Shown piece after piece: positions 51,195 to 60,054 of a DNA stretch of 64,000 nt. A model generated the notes under the pieces. That model had not been told where the DNA came from. It made no database searches and was given only the letters and a program-made list of their open reading frames with translations. Numbering within the stretch: the first letter of the stretch is position 1; the number at the start of each line of letters is the position of its first letter. Both the position numbers and the translations under genes were made by a program. Source of the DNA: Lentzea sp. NBRC 105346. Lineage in GTDB: Bacteria > Actinomycetota > Actinomycetes > Mycobacteriales > Pseudonocardiaceae. The DNA lies in contig NZ_BSTQ01000014.1 of assembly GCF_030269605.1 (NCBI RefSeq), forward strand, positions 124,001 through 188,000. Direction: 5' to 3'.

Positions 51195-51494
51195 TCAAGC
51201 TGTCGGTATGACGTGGTTGAGCAGGTGCAACTCGGCATGCGCACACCCGTCCTGCGCGCTGTTCATGATCGGCTGACTCGGCGCGAACGTGTGGCGCTGG
51301 TCGGCGTAGGTGGCCCAGAAGCATGCGGGATCCAGACCAGGGGCGATGCACCAGACGAAGTTCAGCGTGGTGCGGGTGCCGTTGGCCGCGTCGCGACGCA
51401 GGTAGTGGTCGCGCAGGTCGGCGTACAGCAGGCGCAGCTCGTCCCGGTTCTCGCTGGTCAGAGTGACCGGGCAGTCGACGACCTCGAAGTGCAT
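51195..51494 (-). CDS. small conserved-looking protein, unknown function
   Basis: A 99-residue protein starting at ATG 51494, with GGGAG 9 bases upstream. It is rich in aromatic and acidic residues (FEVVDCPVTL, LRLLYADLRDHYLRR, NFVWCIAPGLDPACFW). Three or four cysteines are spread along it. No domain was recognised. It lies 73 bases downstream of the alpha-amylase on the same strand. Confidence 0.6.
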   Translation of the reverse strand: MHFEVVDCPVTLTSENRDELRLLYADLRDHYLRRDAANGTRTTLNFVWCIAPGLDPACFWATYADQRHTFAPSQPIMNSAQDGCAHAELHLLNHVIPTA

Positions 51495-51567
51495 CGGTGG
51501 CTCCCTCGTGCGGTGGCGGGTCACCAGCGTCCTCGCTGACCCACCGCCACCGCATCCGAAAAACCAC

Positions 51568-52923
51568 TTAGACGTGAATGGCGAGAGATGCGTGTGCGGG
51601 GACGACGGCGTGGAACCAGCCGGTGCTGTTGACCGCGTAGCAGCCGCCCGTTCCGGACACGTCGCAGTAGTTGCCCGCGGGCATGGACGTCTGGAACCAG
51701 CGGTCGGTCGCCGAGTCGGTGTCGTTCAGCACGGCGTAGCCCTTGGTACCGCGGCCGAAGGCGACCAGGTCGCCGCCGTCGTCCCACCAGTTCACGACGG
51801 ACGTGCCGCGCACGACGTTGTGGAAGCCGACCATGCCCGCGGCCGCGCGGTGTTCGCAGAGCCAGACGGAACCGCAGGAGGCATCGGTAATGCGTCCCGA
51901 CGAATCCTGGGGCGGGCCTTCGTCCGACGACGAGAACGCGTAGCCGGAGTACAGCGCGGGCGTCCCGTACGGCCACGCGAGCATGAACGTGTTCGCCAGG
52001 CGGTAGCGGGCACCGTCCTTGTAGGACAGGGTCGAGCCGTTGCGCTGCGTGTCGTGGTTGTCGACGAACACGACGGCCGACGAGCCGGCGATGTAGCCCC
52101 AGCCCTCGCCGTAGTTCTTCAGATACGCGAGCTTCTCGTTGTACAGCACGCGGCGAAGGTCGTAGGCGTAGCGGAACTCGTGCACGTCGCCGACGCCCGT
52201 GTACTCGGCCGGGCCGATGGGTTCGCCCGCGCCGTAGATGACCTCCTGGACGATGTACGCCGAGCGGGACAGGCGGGACTTGATCGCGTCGAGGTCCGCG
52301 ACCGGCATGTGCTTCGCCGCGTCGATGCGCAGTCCGTCGACGCCCAGCGACAGCAGGTCGTTGAGGTACGTGGCGATGCGGTCGCGTACGTAGGTGGTGT
52401 CGGTGGCGAGGTCGGCGAGGTTGACCAGCTCGCAGTTCTGGACCTCCCAGCGGTCGCCGTAGTTGGCGATGTCGTCACCGCCGTTGCGGCCGCAGTGGTG
52501 GAAGTCCCACGACGCGTACGTGCCGGGGTAGTCGTAGTGCGTGTAGGCCGATCCCGCCCAGCCGGTTCCGGCGCCGCCCGTCGTGTGGTTGATGACGGCG
52601 TCGACCAGCACCTTCACGCCCGCGTTGTGGCACGTGGTGACCATCGAGGAGAACTGCGCGCGGGTGCCGAGTCTGGACTCGATCTTGTAGGACACCGGCT
52701 GGTACTGCGTCCACCACGCCGGGCCCGTCACGTGCTCCTGGGGCGGGGACACCTGGACGTACCCGTAGCCCTGGGGCCCGAGGAACGTCGTGCACTCACG
52801 GGCGACCGAGGCCCAGTTCCACTCGAACAGCTGAACGATCACGTCGCGCGGGCCGGCAGGGGTGGCCTTCGCGGGACACGACAGCACGCTCAGCGTCATT
52901 GCCAGCGTCAGCAGGATCCGCAT
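51568..52923 (-). CDS. secreted alpha-amylase (GH13)
   Basis: A 451-residue glycoside hydrolase of family 13. Signal peptide residues 1-20 (cleavage near AKA); the Cys at 16 (VLSCPAKA) could instead be a weak lipobox. The four conserved regions are present: DAVINHTTG, GLRIDAAKHM with the nucleophile Asp, VQEVIYGAGE with the acid/base Glu, and FVDNHDTQR. Length matches actinomycete alpha-amylases, and a C-terminal beta-sandwich domain C is present but no starch-binding module is seen. It hydrolyses internal alpha-1,4 bonds of starch or glycogen outside the cell. Confidence 0.93.
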   Translation of the reverse strand: MRILLTLAMTLSVLSCPAKATPAGPRDVIVQLFEWNWASVARECTTFLGPQGYGYVQVSPPQEHVTGPAWWTQYQPVSYKIESRLGTRAQFSSMVTTCHNAGVKVLVDAVINHTTGGAGTGWAGSAYTHYDYPGTYASWDFHHCGRNGGDDIANYGDRWEVQNCELVNLADLATDTTYVRDRIATYLNDLLSLGVDGLRIDAAKHMPVADLDAIKSRLSRSAYIVQEVIYGAGEPIGPAEYTGVGDVHEFRYAYDLRRVLYNEKLAYLKNYGEGWGYIAGSSAVVFVDNHDTQRNGSTLSYKDGARYRLANTFMLAWPYGTPALYSGYAFSSSDEGPPQDSSGRITDASCGSVWLCEHRAAAGMVGFHNVVRGTSVVNWWDDGGDLVAFGRGTKGYAVLNDTDSATDRWFQTSMPAGNYCDVSGTGGCYAVNSTGWFHAVVPAHASLAIHV

Positions 52924-52990
52924 CTCCGCACGTTACGACCACATGGCGGGAACCAGACAGGCCCGAAAGCGGGATCGCGGGCTGAAAAAT

Positions 52991-53016
52991 TTGCAAGCTT
53001 TCCCTCTGGATAACAT
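52991..53016 (+). promoter_or_regulatory. candidate thrS promoter
   Basis: TTGCAA (52991-52996) and TAACAT (53011-53016) lie upstream of thrS, with the TAACAT 36 bases before the start. The spacer is only 14 bases, so the -35 is doubtful. No T-box leader was seen. Confidence 0.25.
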
Positions 53017-53052
53017 CAGACCGAACAACCCCGCCCAAATCGAGGAGTCACC

Positions 53053-55101
53053 GTGTCCGAGCACAGCCCCGTGTCCCCCGCGAACCCACCGCGCGTGGTG
53101 GTGCCGGCCGGGACGACGGCGGGTACGGCCGTGCGCGAGGCAGGGCTCCCCGGCAAGGGCGCCGACGCGATCGTCGTCGTGAAGGACGCCGAGGGTCACC
53201 TGCGCGACCTGTCGTGGACGCCGCAGGTCGACGTCGAGGTCGAGGCCGTCGCCGCGAACACCGACGACGGCCGTAGCGTCATCCGGCACTCCACCGCGCA
53301 CGTGCTGGCGCAGGCCGTGCAGCAGCAGTTCCCCGAGGCGAAGCTGGGCATCGGCCCGCCCGTGAAGGACGGCTTCTACTACGACTTCCAGGTCGAGAAG
53401 CCCTTCACGCCCGAGGACCTGCAGGCGCTCGAGAAGCGCATGAAGCAGATCGTCAAGGGCTCGCAGCGGTTCTCGCGCCGCGTCGTGGAGTCGATCGACG
53501 CCGCCAAGGACGAGCTCAAGAGCGAGCCGTTCAAGCTCGAACTGGTCGACATCAAGAGCGACGTCGACACCAGTGAGGTCATGGAGGTCGGCGGCGGCGA
53601 GCTGACGATCTACGACAACCTCGACCCGCGCACCGGCGAGCAGGTGTGGGGCGACCTGTGCCGCGGCCCGCACGTGCCGACCACGAAGCACATCCCGGCG
53701 TTCAAGCTCACCCGCGTCGCCGCCGCCTACTGGCGTGGCAACGAGAAGAACCCGCAGCTGCAGCGCATCTACGGCACCGCGTGGGAGTCGCAGGAGGCCC
53801 AGGACCGGTACCTGGAGCTGCTGGCCGAGGCCGAGCGCCGTGACCACCGCAAGCTCGGTGTCGAGCTGGACCTGTTCAGCTTCCCGGACGAGATCGGCTC
53901 CGGCCTCGCGGTGTTCCACCCCAAGGGCGGCATCATCCGCAAGGCGATGGAGGACTATTCCCGCCAGCGGCACACCGAAGAGGGCTACGAGTTCGTCTAC
54001 TCGCCGCACATCACCAAGGGCAACCTCTTCGAGACGTCCGGCCACCTCGACTGGTACCGCGACGGCATGTACCCGGCGATGCACCTCGACGCCGAGCTCA
54101 ACGAGGACGGCACGGTCCGCAAGCCCGGCCAGGACTACTACCTGAAGCCGATGAACTGCCCGTTCCACGACCTGATCTTCAAGTCGCGCGGCCGTTCCTA
54201 CCGCGAGCTGCCGCTGCGCATGTTCGAGTTCGGCTCGGTGTACCGGTACGAGAAGTCCGGCGTGGTGCACGGCCTGACCCGCGTGCGCGGCATGACGCAG
54301 GACGACGCGCACATCTTCTGCACCCCGGACCAGGTGCAGGACGAGCTGAAGTCGTTGCTGGGCTTCGTTCTCGGTCTGCTGCGCGACTACGGCCTCGACG
54401 ACTTCTACCTCGAGCTGTCGACGCGAAACGAGGAGAAGTACGTCGGCTCCGACGAGGTGTGGGAGAAGGCGACCGAGGCGCTGCGTGCCGCGGCCGAGGA
54501 CTCCGGCCTCGAGCTCGTCCCGGATCCGGGCGGCGCCGCGTTCTACGGCCCGAAGATCTCCGTGCAGGCGAAGGACGCGCTGGGCCGCACGTGGCAGATG
54601 TCGACCATCCAGGTCGACTTCAACCTGCCCGAGCGCTTCGAGCTCGAGTACACCGGCCCGGACGGCTCGCGCCAGCGCCCGGTCATGATCCACCGCGCGC
54701 TCTTCGGTTCCGTGGAACGGTTCTTCGGCGTCCTGACCGAGCACTACGCGGGCGCGTTCCCGGCGTGGCTCGCACCGGTCCAGGTCGTCGGCATCCCGGT
54801 GACCTCCGACAACATCGACCACCTGCTCGCGGTGCAGAAGACGTTGCGCGCCAAGGGCATCCGGGTCGAGGTCGACGCGTCGGACGACCGCATGCAGAAG
54901 AAGATCCGCAACCACACCATGCAGAAGGTGCCCTTCATGCTCCTCGCGGGCGCGAAGGACGTGGAGGCGGACGCCGTGTCGTTCCGCTTCCGCGACGGCA
55001 CTCAGATCAACGGTGTGCCGGTTCAGCAGGCCGTCGCGCAGATCCTGGACTGGGTCGAGCGCCGCGAGAACGGCTCGCCCACGGCGGAACTGCTCCAGTG
55101 A
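53053..55101 (+). CDS. thrS: threonyl-tRNA synthetase
   Basis: A 682-residue class II synthetase. The N-terminal TGS domain and the editing domain (HSTAHVLAQAV, with the His/Cys zinc site) precede the catalytic core. Catalytic elements: KPMNCPFHDLIF (zinc Cys), motif 2 FEFGSVYRYEKSGVVHG, and motif 3 PVMIHRALFGSVERFFG. The C-terminal anticodon-binding domain ends the protein. It charges tRNA-Thr. It begins the conserved gene run thrS-HIT-pgsA-acyltransferase-pimA-NUDIX, and overlaps the HIT gene by 4 bases. Confidence 0.97.
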   Translation: MSEHSPVSPANPPRVVVPAGTTAGTAVREAGLPGKGADAIVVVKDAEGHLRDLSWTPQVDVEVEAVAANTDDGRSVIRHSTAHVLAQAVQQQFPEAKLGIGPPVKDGFYYDFQVEKPFTPEDLQALEKRMKQIVKGSQRFSRRVVESIDAAKDELKSEPFKLELVDIKSDVDTSEVMEVGGGELTIYDNLDPRTGEQVWGDLCRGPHVPTTKHIPAFKLTRVAAAYWRGNEKNPQLQRIYGTAWESQEAQDRYLELLAEAERRDHRKLGVELDLFSFPDEIGSGLAVFHPKGGIIRKAMEDYSRQRHTEEGYEFVYSPHITKGNLFETSGHLDWYRDGMYPAMHLDAELNEDGTVRKPGQDYYLKPMNCPFHDLIFKSRGRSYRELPLRMFEFGSVYRYEKSGVVHGLTRVRGMTQDDAHIFCTPDQVQDELKSLLGFVLGLLRDYGLDDFYLELSTRNEEKYVGSDEVWEKATEALRAAAEDSGLELVPDPGGAAFYGPKISVQAKDALGRTWQMSTIQVDFNLPERFELEYTGPDGSRQRPVMIHRALFGSVERFFGVLTEHYAGAFPAWLAPVQVVGIPVTSDNIDHLLAVQKTLRAKGIRVEVDASDDRMQKKIRNHTMQKVPFMLLAGAKDVEADAVSFRFRDGTQINGVPVQQAVAQILDWVERRENGSPTAELLQ

Positions 55102-55643
55102 CCGACTTCGAGGAGCAGGACGGTGCCGGGATCCAGGACGCTTTCCAGCGGCTCTGGACCCCGCACCGCATGGCGTACATCCGTGGTGAGGGCAAGGCCG
55201 AGGGCGACGAGCCCGCGGGCTGCCCGTTCTGCCGCATCCTCGGCGGCGACGACGAGACCGGCCTGATCATCGCGCGCGGTGAGCTGGTGTGGGCCGTGCT
55301 GAACCTGTTCCCGTACAACCCCGGTCACCTCATGGTGCTGCCGTACCGGCACGTGCCGGACTACACGGACCTCACGCCGGAGGAGACCGTGGAGTTCGCG
55401 GAGTTCACGCAGAAGGCGATGCGGGTCATCCGGCACACGGCGGCGCCGCACGGGTTCAACATCGGCATGAACCAGGGCGTCGTCGGCGGGGCGGGCATCG
55501 CCGCGCACCTGCACCAGCACGTGGTGCCCCGGTGGGGCGGCGACGCGAACTTCATGCCGGTCATCGGGCACACCAAGGTGCTGCCGCAGCTGCTGGGCGA
55601 GTCGCGTCAGATGCTGGCCGACTCCTGGAAGATCGTCGACTGA
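55098..55643 (+). CDS. HIT-domain protein (Ap4A phosphorylase-like)
   Basis: A 181-residue protein from GTG 55098 (GTGA overlap with thrS). The catalytic HIT motif is AAHLHQHVVPRWGGD (H-x-H-x-H). The N-terminal CPFCRIL supplies two cysteines that usually bind zinc. It resembles Rv2613c of Mycobacterium tuberculosis, a diadenosine-tetraphosphate phosphorylase encoded in the same gene order. Its last 37 bases overlap the convergent hydrolase gene. Confidence 0.9.
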   Translation: MTDFEEQDGAGIQDAFQRLWTPHRMAYIRGEGKAEGDEPAGCPFCRILGGDDETGLIIARGELVWAVLNLFPYNPGHLMVLPYRHVPDYTDLTPEETVEFAEFTQKAMRVIRHTAAPHGFNIGMNQGVVGGAGIAAHLHQHVVPRWGGDANFMPVIGHTKVLPQLLGESRQMLADSWKIVD

Positions 55644-56659
55644 AGCCAGAAGTCGCGCATCCACTGCGGCGGCACGGGATCCTCGGTGGCGGTTTGCGTG
55701 AGCAGGATCGCGACCGTGTTCGTCGACGGGACGATGTGCGCTGAGGTGCCCGTGCCGCCGACCCAGCCGTAGCGGCCGGGGACGTTCCACGGGTCGATCG
55801 CCGCGACGTCGACCGTGCCGCCGAACCCCCAGCCCTGGCCGTCGAGGAACAGCGCGCCGTCCCGCCGCTGCTGTTCGGTCAGGTGATCCGTCGTCATCAG
55901 GCGTACGGACTCGGGGGACAGCAGCCCGGCGCCCTGGTCGAGGAGCATGCGGCCGAACGCCAGCCAGTCGTCCGCGGTGGACACCAGGCCGCCCGCGCCG
56001 GACGGGAAGGCGGGCATCCTGCTCCACTGGCCGTCCGGCGGGTCGAGCACCTCGCCGTTCGCGTGGTAGGCCGGGAGGAGCCGGTCGGAACTGAAGCCCG
56101 TGTCCTTCATTCTGAGCGGCCGGAAGATCCGGGTTTCGAGGAACTCGGGTAGCGACATCCCGGACGCCCGCGCGACCAGCACGCCCTGGATGTTGGAGCA
56201 AATGTTGTACAGCCACGTCTCGCCGGGCTGGTGCAGCAGCGGGATGCGGGACAGCCGCGCCAGCCACTCGCCGGGCGCGGGAAGTTGTTGCGGGGCCAGT
56301 CCGTACTGCTCCAGTTCGGCGAAGAGCAGCTGGACCGCGGGTAGCGAGAAGTCCGCCGGGAATCCCCAGCCGGCCCGCGACGTGAGCACGTCGAACACCG
56401 TGATCGGCCGCCGCGCGGGCACCACGTCGTCTACATCACTGCCAGGTGTCCGGACCACCTTCGGGGCCGCCAGTTCCGGCAGCCACCGGCCGATGGGGTC
56501 GTCCAGCCGCAGCACGCCGTCGTCGACCAGCAACATCACGGCCGCGGCGACGATCGGTTTGGTGATCGAGGCGATGCGGAACACCGTGTCCCGCTCGGCC
56601 TCGCCGCTCACCTGAACCTCGACGGACGAACCACGCGCCATGAGCGTCACAGAATCCAT
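55607..56659 (-). CDS. beta-lactamase-fold serine hydrolase
   Basis: A 350-residue cytoplasmic (no signal) hydrolase of the class C beta-lactamase/esterase fold. The nucleophile is S31 in the S-x-x-K motif ASITKP; the Tyr partner is in TWLYNICSN, and the third element is GWVGGTGTS. Such proteins include esterases, D-amino peptidases and many unknown. It is on the opposite strand within the otherwise conserved PIM gene run, so it is an insertion relative to other actinobacteria. Confidence 0.87.
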   Translation of the reverse strand: MDSVTLMARGSSVEVQVSGEAERDTVFRIASITKPIVAAAVMLLVDDGVLRLDDPIGRWLPELAAPKVVRTPGSDVDDVVPARRPITVFDVLTSRAGWGFPADFSLPAVQLLFAELEQYGLAPQQLPAPGEWLARLSRIPLLHQPGETWLYNICSNIQGVLVARASGMSLPEFLETRIFRPLRMKDTGFSSDRLLPAYHANGEVLDPPDGQWSRMPAFPSGAGGLVSTADDWLAFGRMLLDQGAGLLSPESVRLMTTDHLTEQQRRDGALFLDGQGWGFGGTVDVAAIDPWNVPGRYGWVGGTGTSAHIVPSTNTVAILLTQTATEDPVPPQWMRDFWLQSTIFQESASI

Positions 56660-56752
56660 GCCCGGACAGACCGTCCGTATCTTCGGAACTCATCGGTTGT
56701 GACGTGGACCGCACACCGTGAACCCGAATGGCCCAGTGATCGTGTGTGGCGC

Positions 56753-57454
56753 ATGCGAATTCGACCCGGACAGGTAGCAGTCGTCACCGGTGCCGCCAAC
56801 GGCATCGGACGTGCCCTGGTCTCACGCCTCGTCGCCGCGGGCGTGAAGGTCGTCATGGCGGACGTCGAGGAGGCGCCGTTGCGCGTCGCCGAGATCGAGC
56901 TGCAGTTCTTTGGCGGCGACGTGCTGGCCGTTCCCACCGACGTCACGGACCTGACCGAGGTGGAACGCCTGCGTGACCGGGCCTTGGAGCACTACGGCCG
57001 GGTCGACCTGATCGTCAACAACGCCGGCGTGATCGGCCCCAAGAAGCCGGTGTGGGAGCTCGAGGCGTCCGAGTGGAAGCGCACGACGAGCGTCAACCTC
57101 GACGGCGTCTTCTACATGCTGAAGGTGTTTGTGCCCGAACTGGTCACGCGCGGTCGCGGACATGTGGTGAACGTCGCGTCCGTCCTGGGCACGTCGACCA
57201 CGCCGCTGATGGGTGACTACGCGGCGAGCAAGCACGCGGTCGTCGGCCTCACTGAGACGCTGCGCTCGGAACTGCCGGCTGAGATCGGTGTCACACTTGT
57301 CCTGCCCGGCCCGGTGCGCACGCGGTTGCTCGACGGCGAAAACGACCTGATGGGAATCGCTCAGTCGCCTTCGGCGGTCGCGGACCAGATCGTGGCCGCA
57401 GTGGATGCCGGACGGATGCGTCTGTCTCCGAACAGTCTTCTCATGGCCGCGTAA
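56753..57454 (+). CDS. SDR-family oxidoreductase
   Basis: A 233-residue short-chain dehydrogenase. TGAANGIGRALV binds the cofactor, NNAG follows near residue 80, and the catalytic YAASK lies near 145. ATG 56753 is preferred; GTG 56699 would add 18 non-homologous residues. No ribosome site is visible, so the mRNA may be leaderless. It is divergent from the beta-lactamase-fold gene and lies in the inserted block between HIT and pgsA. Substrate unknown. Confidence 0.87.
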   Translation: MRIRPGQVAVVTGAANGIGRALVSRLVAAGVKVVMADVEEAPLRVAEIELQFFGGDVLAVPTDVTDLTEVERLRDRALEHYGRVDLIVNNAGVIGPKKPVWELEASEWKRTTSVNLDGVFYMLKVFVPELVTRGRGHVVNVASVLGTSTTPLMGDYAASKHAVVGLTETLRSELPAEIGVTLVLPGPVRTRLLDGENDLMGIAQSPSAVADQIVAAVDAGRMRLSPNSLLMAA

Positions 57455-57550
57455 ATATGCGATAGATCACCCACTCGCCGCGATCGGGCGACGGAATACC
57501 CCGCCGATGGCCGATCGTCTGAGCGTGTACAGACGGTTACGGTGCGATAC

Positions 57551-58390
57551 ATGACCGCACCCGAACGTTCGCGATTAGCGAGAGAACGGCTGTCGCGAGA
57601 GTTACGTCGGCTGCGCACCGAGGCGAAGATGACCGGCACGGCCACGGCCCGTGCCACCGGGATGAGCCAGTCCAAGCTGTCGAAGATCGAGAACGGCATG
57701 CTGCTCCCGTCGGTGACCGACGTCGAGCGCCTGGTCGCGGAGTTGGCCGCGACCAGGGAGACTCGGGTCGAACTGGTCGAACTCGCCAGATCGCTGCACG
57801 CCGAGGCCGAAACGCGCCGAGTCGTGCTGCACCGGGGCGCACACCGCCATCAGCAAACGATCAGCCGCGTCGAGGCGCGGGCAGCCACGAGCCGGTTCTT
57901 CCAGCTCAACCAGGTCCCACAGCTCCTGCAGAGTGAGAGCTACTTGCGGGTCGTGCTGGCCACGATGCCGCCGCAGGAGCAGGAGGCAGCCGTCGCCGCA
58001 CTGCGCATCCGCCGCGCCAGGCTCGACGACCTCGCCAAACAGTTCGTCTTCCTCCTCACCGAGAGCGCGCTGCGCTGGCGGATGGGGTCGGCCGAGCTGA
58101 TGTGCGAGCAGATCGACCACCTAGCCGCCACCCTCCGCCGTCCCAACGTGCGCCTAGGCGTCGTTCCATGGACGGCCGATGCGAACCTGGTGGCACTGCA
58201 CGGGTTCCATGTGTACGACGAACGTGTCGTCACCGTGTCCGTGCTCACTGGGAACGCGACCATCACCGATCCGCTCGACGTCCGCGAGTACCTGCAGCTG
58301 TTCGGCAGGCTCGAGCGACTCGCCGTGCGCGGGGAGGAGCTGCAGGCGCTCCTCGCGCGAATCTCCGACGATCACCGTCGGCTCGGCTGA
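57551..58390 (+). CDS. XRE-family regulator with DUF5753 domain
   Basis: A 279-residue protein. The helix-turn-helix spans about residues 12-65 (ATARATGMSQSKLSKIENGM). The DUF5753 domain follows (about 95-275), with VPQLLQSESYLRVVLATMP and VRLGVVPWTADANLVALHGF. ATG 57551 is used; GTG 57542 is also in frame. A partner DUF397 gene, often next to this type, is absent. It is the second such regulator in the window (the first at 30 kb). The ABM-like sensing role is unknown. The minisatellite begins about 250 bases downstream. Confidence 0.87.
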   Translation: MTAPERSRLARERLSRELRRLRTEAKMTGTATARATGMSQSKLSKIENGMLLPSVTDVERLVAELAATRETRVELVELARSLHAEAETRRVVLHRGAHRHQQTISRVEARAATSRFFQLNQVPQLLQSESYLRVVLATMPPQEQEAAVAALRIRRARLDDLAKQFVFLLTESALRWRMGSAELMCEQIDHLAATLRRPNVRLGVVPWTADANLVALHGFHVYDERVVTVSVLTGNATITDPLDVREYLQLFGRLERLAVRGEELQALLARISDDHRRLG

Positions 58391-59460
58391 GCAGGCGTTT
58401 CGTTCCTCCACCTGACGGCGCGAGGCAACCCCTCGCGGGAGGAACGAATCCCTCGGACCCCTCGGACTCGGTAGGGTGAACTTCGCGGATACCCACAGTG
58501 TGCTTAGGGCTGCTGACCTGCGCTTGTGCAATATGGGGCGGCCCGAAATTGTCAGACCCCGGCGGTACGCTTGAAGCGCATAAGGAAGCGCGCGGGGATG
58601 GCGAGCGGCATCAGCTGGATGCGGGCTGCTAATGGGGCGAGCACTGCGGACGGCGAGCACTGCGGACGGCGAGCCACTGCGGACGGCGAGCCACTGCGGA
58701 CGGCGAGCCACAGCGGACGGCGAGCCACAGCGGACGGCGAGCCACAGCGGACGGCGAGCCACAGCGGACGGCGAGCCACAGCGGACGGCGAGCCACAGCG
58801 GACGGCGAGCCACAGCGGACGGCGAGCCACAGGGGATAGCGAGCCACAGCGGATAGCGGCGGTCGCGGATGCGAGCCGCAGTCGGCGGCGGGCCAGCGGG
58901 CAGCGAGCAGCGGCGATAGCGGCCACGGCGGCCGCGAGCTATGGCGGACGGCGAGTTGCCGCGGCTGGCGAACAGCAGTGAACGCCGGGGCACAGCGCAT
59001 GCGGGCCCAGGCGGATGGCGGACTGCAGCGGGTGGTGGCCGCAGCTCATGAGGGGCCACGGCGCACAGCGAACCACGGTGCAGGGCGGGTTTTACGGTGC
59101 GCCGCAGCGCACCGAGGGCCCAGCTGTCGCACGCTCCAGCGCACCGCGGGGCAGCGCACTGCGGGTCGCAGCGAGTGGCGAGCCAGCGCGCGGCGGGTCC
59201 CGCAGGCCACAGCGCACCGCGGGCCCAGGGCGCCGCGGACCCTCCGCACTGCGGGCTTCGGCCGGTGGCGCGGCCCAAGCCCACCGCCCACCTCGGGCCG
59301 CCGTGGGCCCAGTGCCCCACAGTCCCCATCGACACCGCCCACCCCAGCCCGCCACCGGTACCCGCCACGCGGGCCAGACCGCCCACGCCGGACACCCAGA
59401 CGGCGATCACCCGGCCTCGGCGAAGCTTGACGGACTCTGCACAGCTAGGCTGCCTTCGCC
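58391..59460. other. 1.07-kb gene-free stretch with minisatellite and degenerate low-complexity DNA
   Basis: No believable gene was found between the XRE gene and pgsA. The first 250 bases are ordinary. From about 58,600 to 59,420 the DNA is strongly biased to C, G and A, nearly free of stop codons, and contains the 17-bp array plus many degenerate copies of its words (CACAGCGG, CACTGCGG, GGCGAGCC). Long open frames on both strands here are a compositional effect. The promoter of pgsA must lie near the end of the stretch; none was assigned. Confidence 0.7.
58643..58862. repeat. 17-bp minisatellite, about 13 units
   Basis: Thirteen head-to-tail units follow each other: a first 16-base unit, three ACTGCGGACGGCGAGCC units, seven ACAGCGGACGGCGAGCC units and two variant end units (with GGATAGCG). 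The core unit has no T on the + strand and its complement has no stop codon, so all six frames stay open. Seventeen bases also gives a 17-residue peptide period in any frame. Confidence 0.92.
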
Positions 59461-60054
59461 ATGCTGAACATCTTCGCTCGTGAATCGGTCTCGCGCGTCA
59501 CCGACCCGATCGGGAGGTGGCTGGTCGCCCGCGGCCTGTCGCCGAACGTGGTCACCCTCGGGGGCTCCGCCGCGGCGATCGCGTGTGCGGTGTGGTTCCT
59601 GCCGCGCGGGCAGCTCTTCCTCGGCAGTGCGCTGATCACCGCCTGCGTCCTGCTGGACCTGATCGACGGCGCGATGGCGCGGGCGCAGGGCGGCGGGACG
59701 AAGTTCGGCGCCGTGCTCGACGCGACGTGCGACCGGATCGTCGACGGGGCGGTCTACTGCTCGCTGATGTGGTTCTCGTTCGCGCACGGCGACAAGCCGA
59801 CGGCGTTCGCCGGGTGCATCGTGATCGTCGGGGCCGAGGTGATCTCGTACGTCAAGGCGCGGGCGGAGGCGTCGGGCCTCAACGCCGACGGCGGGATCGC
59901 GGAACGCGCGGAGCGGTTCATCATCGCGTTGGTGGGTGCGGGCTTCCAGGATCTGGGTGTGCCGCACCTGCTGCCGATCGCGATGTGGATTCTGGCCGCG
60001 CTGGTCGTGGTCACGATCGTCCAGCGCGTGCTCAAGGTGAGGCGGCAGGTATGA
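59461..60054 (+). CDS. pgsA: CDP-alcohol phosphatidyltransferase (phosphatidylinositol-phosphate synthase type)
   Basis: A 197-residue membrane enzyme with about six helices. The CDP-alcohol signature D-x2-D-G-x2-A-R-x8-G-x3-D-x3-D is complete, spread over DLIDGAMARAQGG and KFGAVLDATCD. Gene order (followed by the PIM acyltransferase and PimA) matches mycobacterial pgsA1 (Rv2612c), which makes phosphatidylinositol phosphate from CDP-diacylglycerol and inositol phosphate. It lies directly after the minisatellite region and overlaps the next gene by 4 bases. Confidence 0.92.
   Translation: MLNIFARESVSRVTDPIGRWLVARGLSPNVVTLGGSAAAIACAVWFLPRGQLFLGSALITACVLLDLIDGAMARAQGGGTKFGAVLDATCDRIVDGAVYCSLMWFSFAHGDKPTAFAGCIVIVGAEVISYVKARAEASGLNADGGIAERAERFIIALVGAGFQDLGVPHLLPIAMWILAALVVVTIVQRVLKVRRQV

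Noticed and set aside
52924..53052. T-box leader upstream of thrS
   Set aside because: The gap is only 129 bases and neither the T-box sequence nor a specifier stem could be found.
52933..54915. Minus-strand frame of 660 codons opposite thrS
   Set aside because: Compositional shadow of a high-GC gene; thrS is certain.
58643..58862. CRISPR array
   Set aside because: The 17-base units are contiguous, without spacers, and no cas genes are present.
58154..59410. Long minus-strand open frame of 418 codons over the minisatellite
   Set aside because: It overlaps the XRE gene, and its repeats come from the stop-free 17-mer; composition is the same in the other frames. No ribosome site or domain supports it.
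59427..59451. TTGACG...TAGGCT as a pgsA promoter
   Set aside because: The spacer is 13 bases, too short for a sigma70-type promoter.
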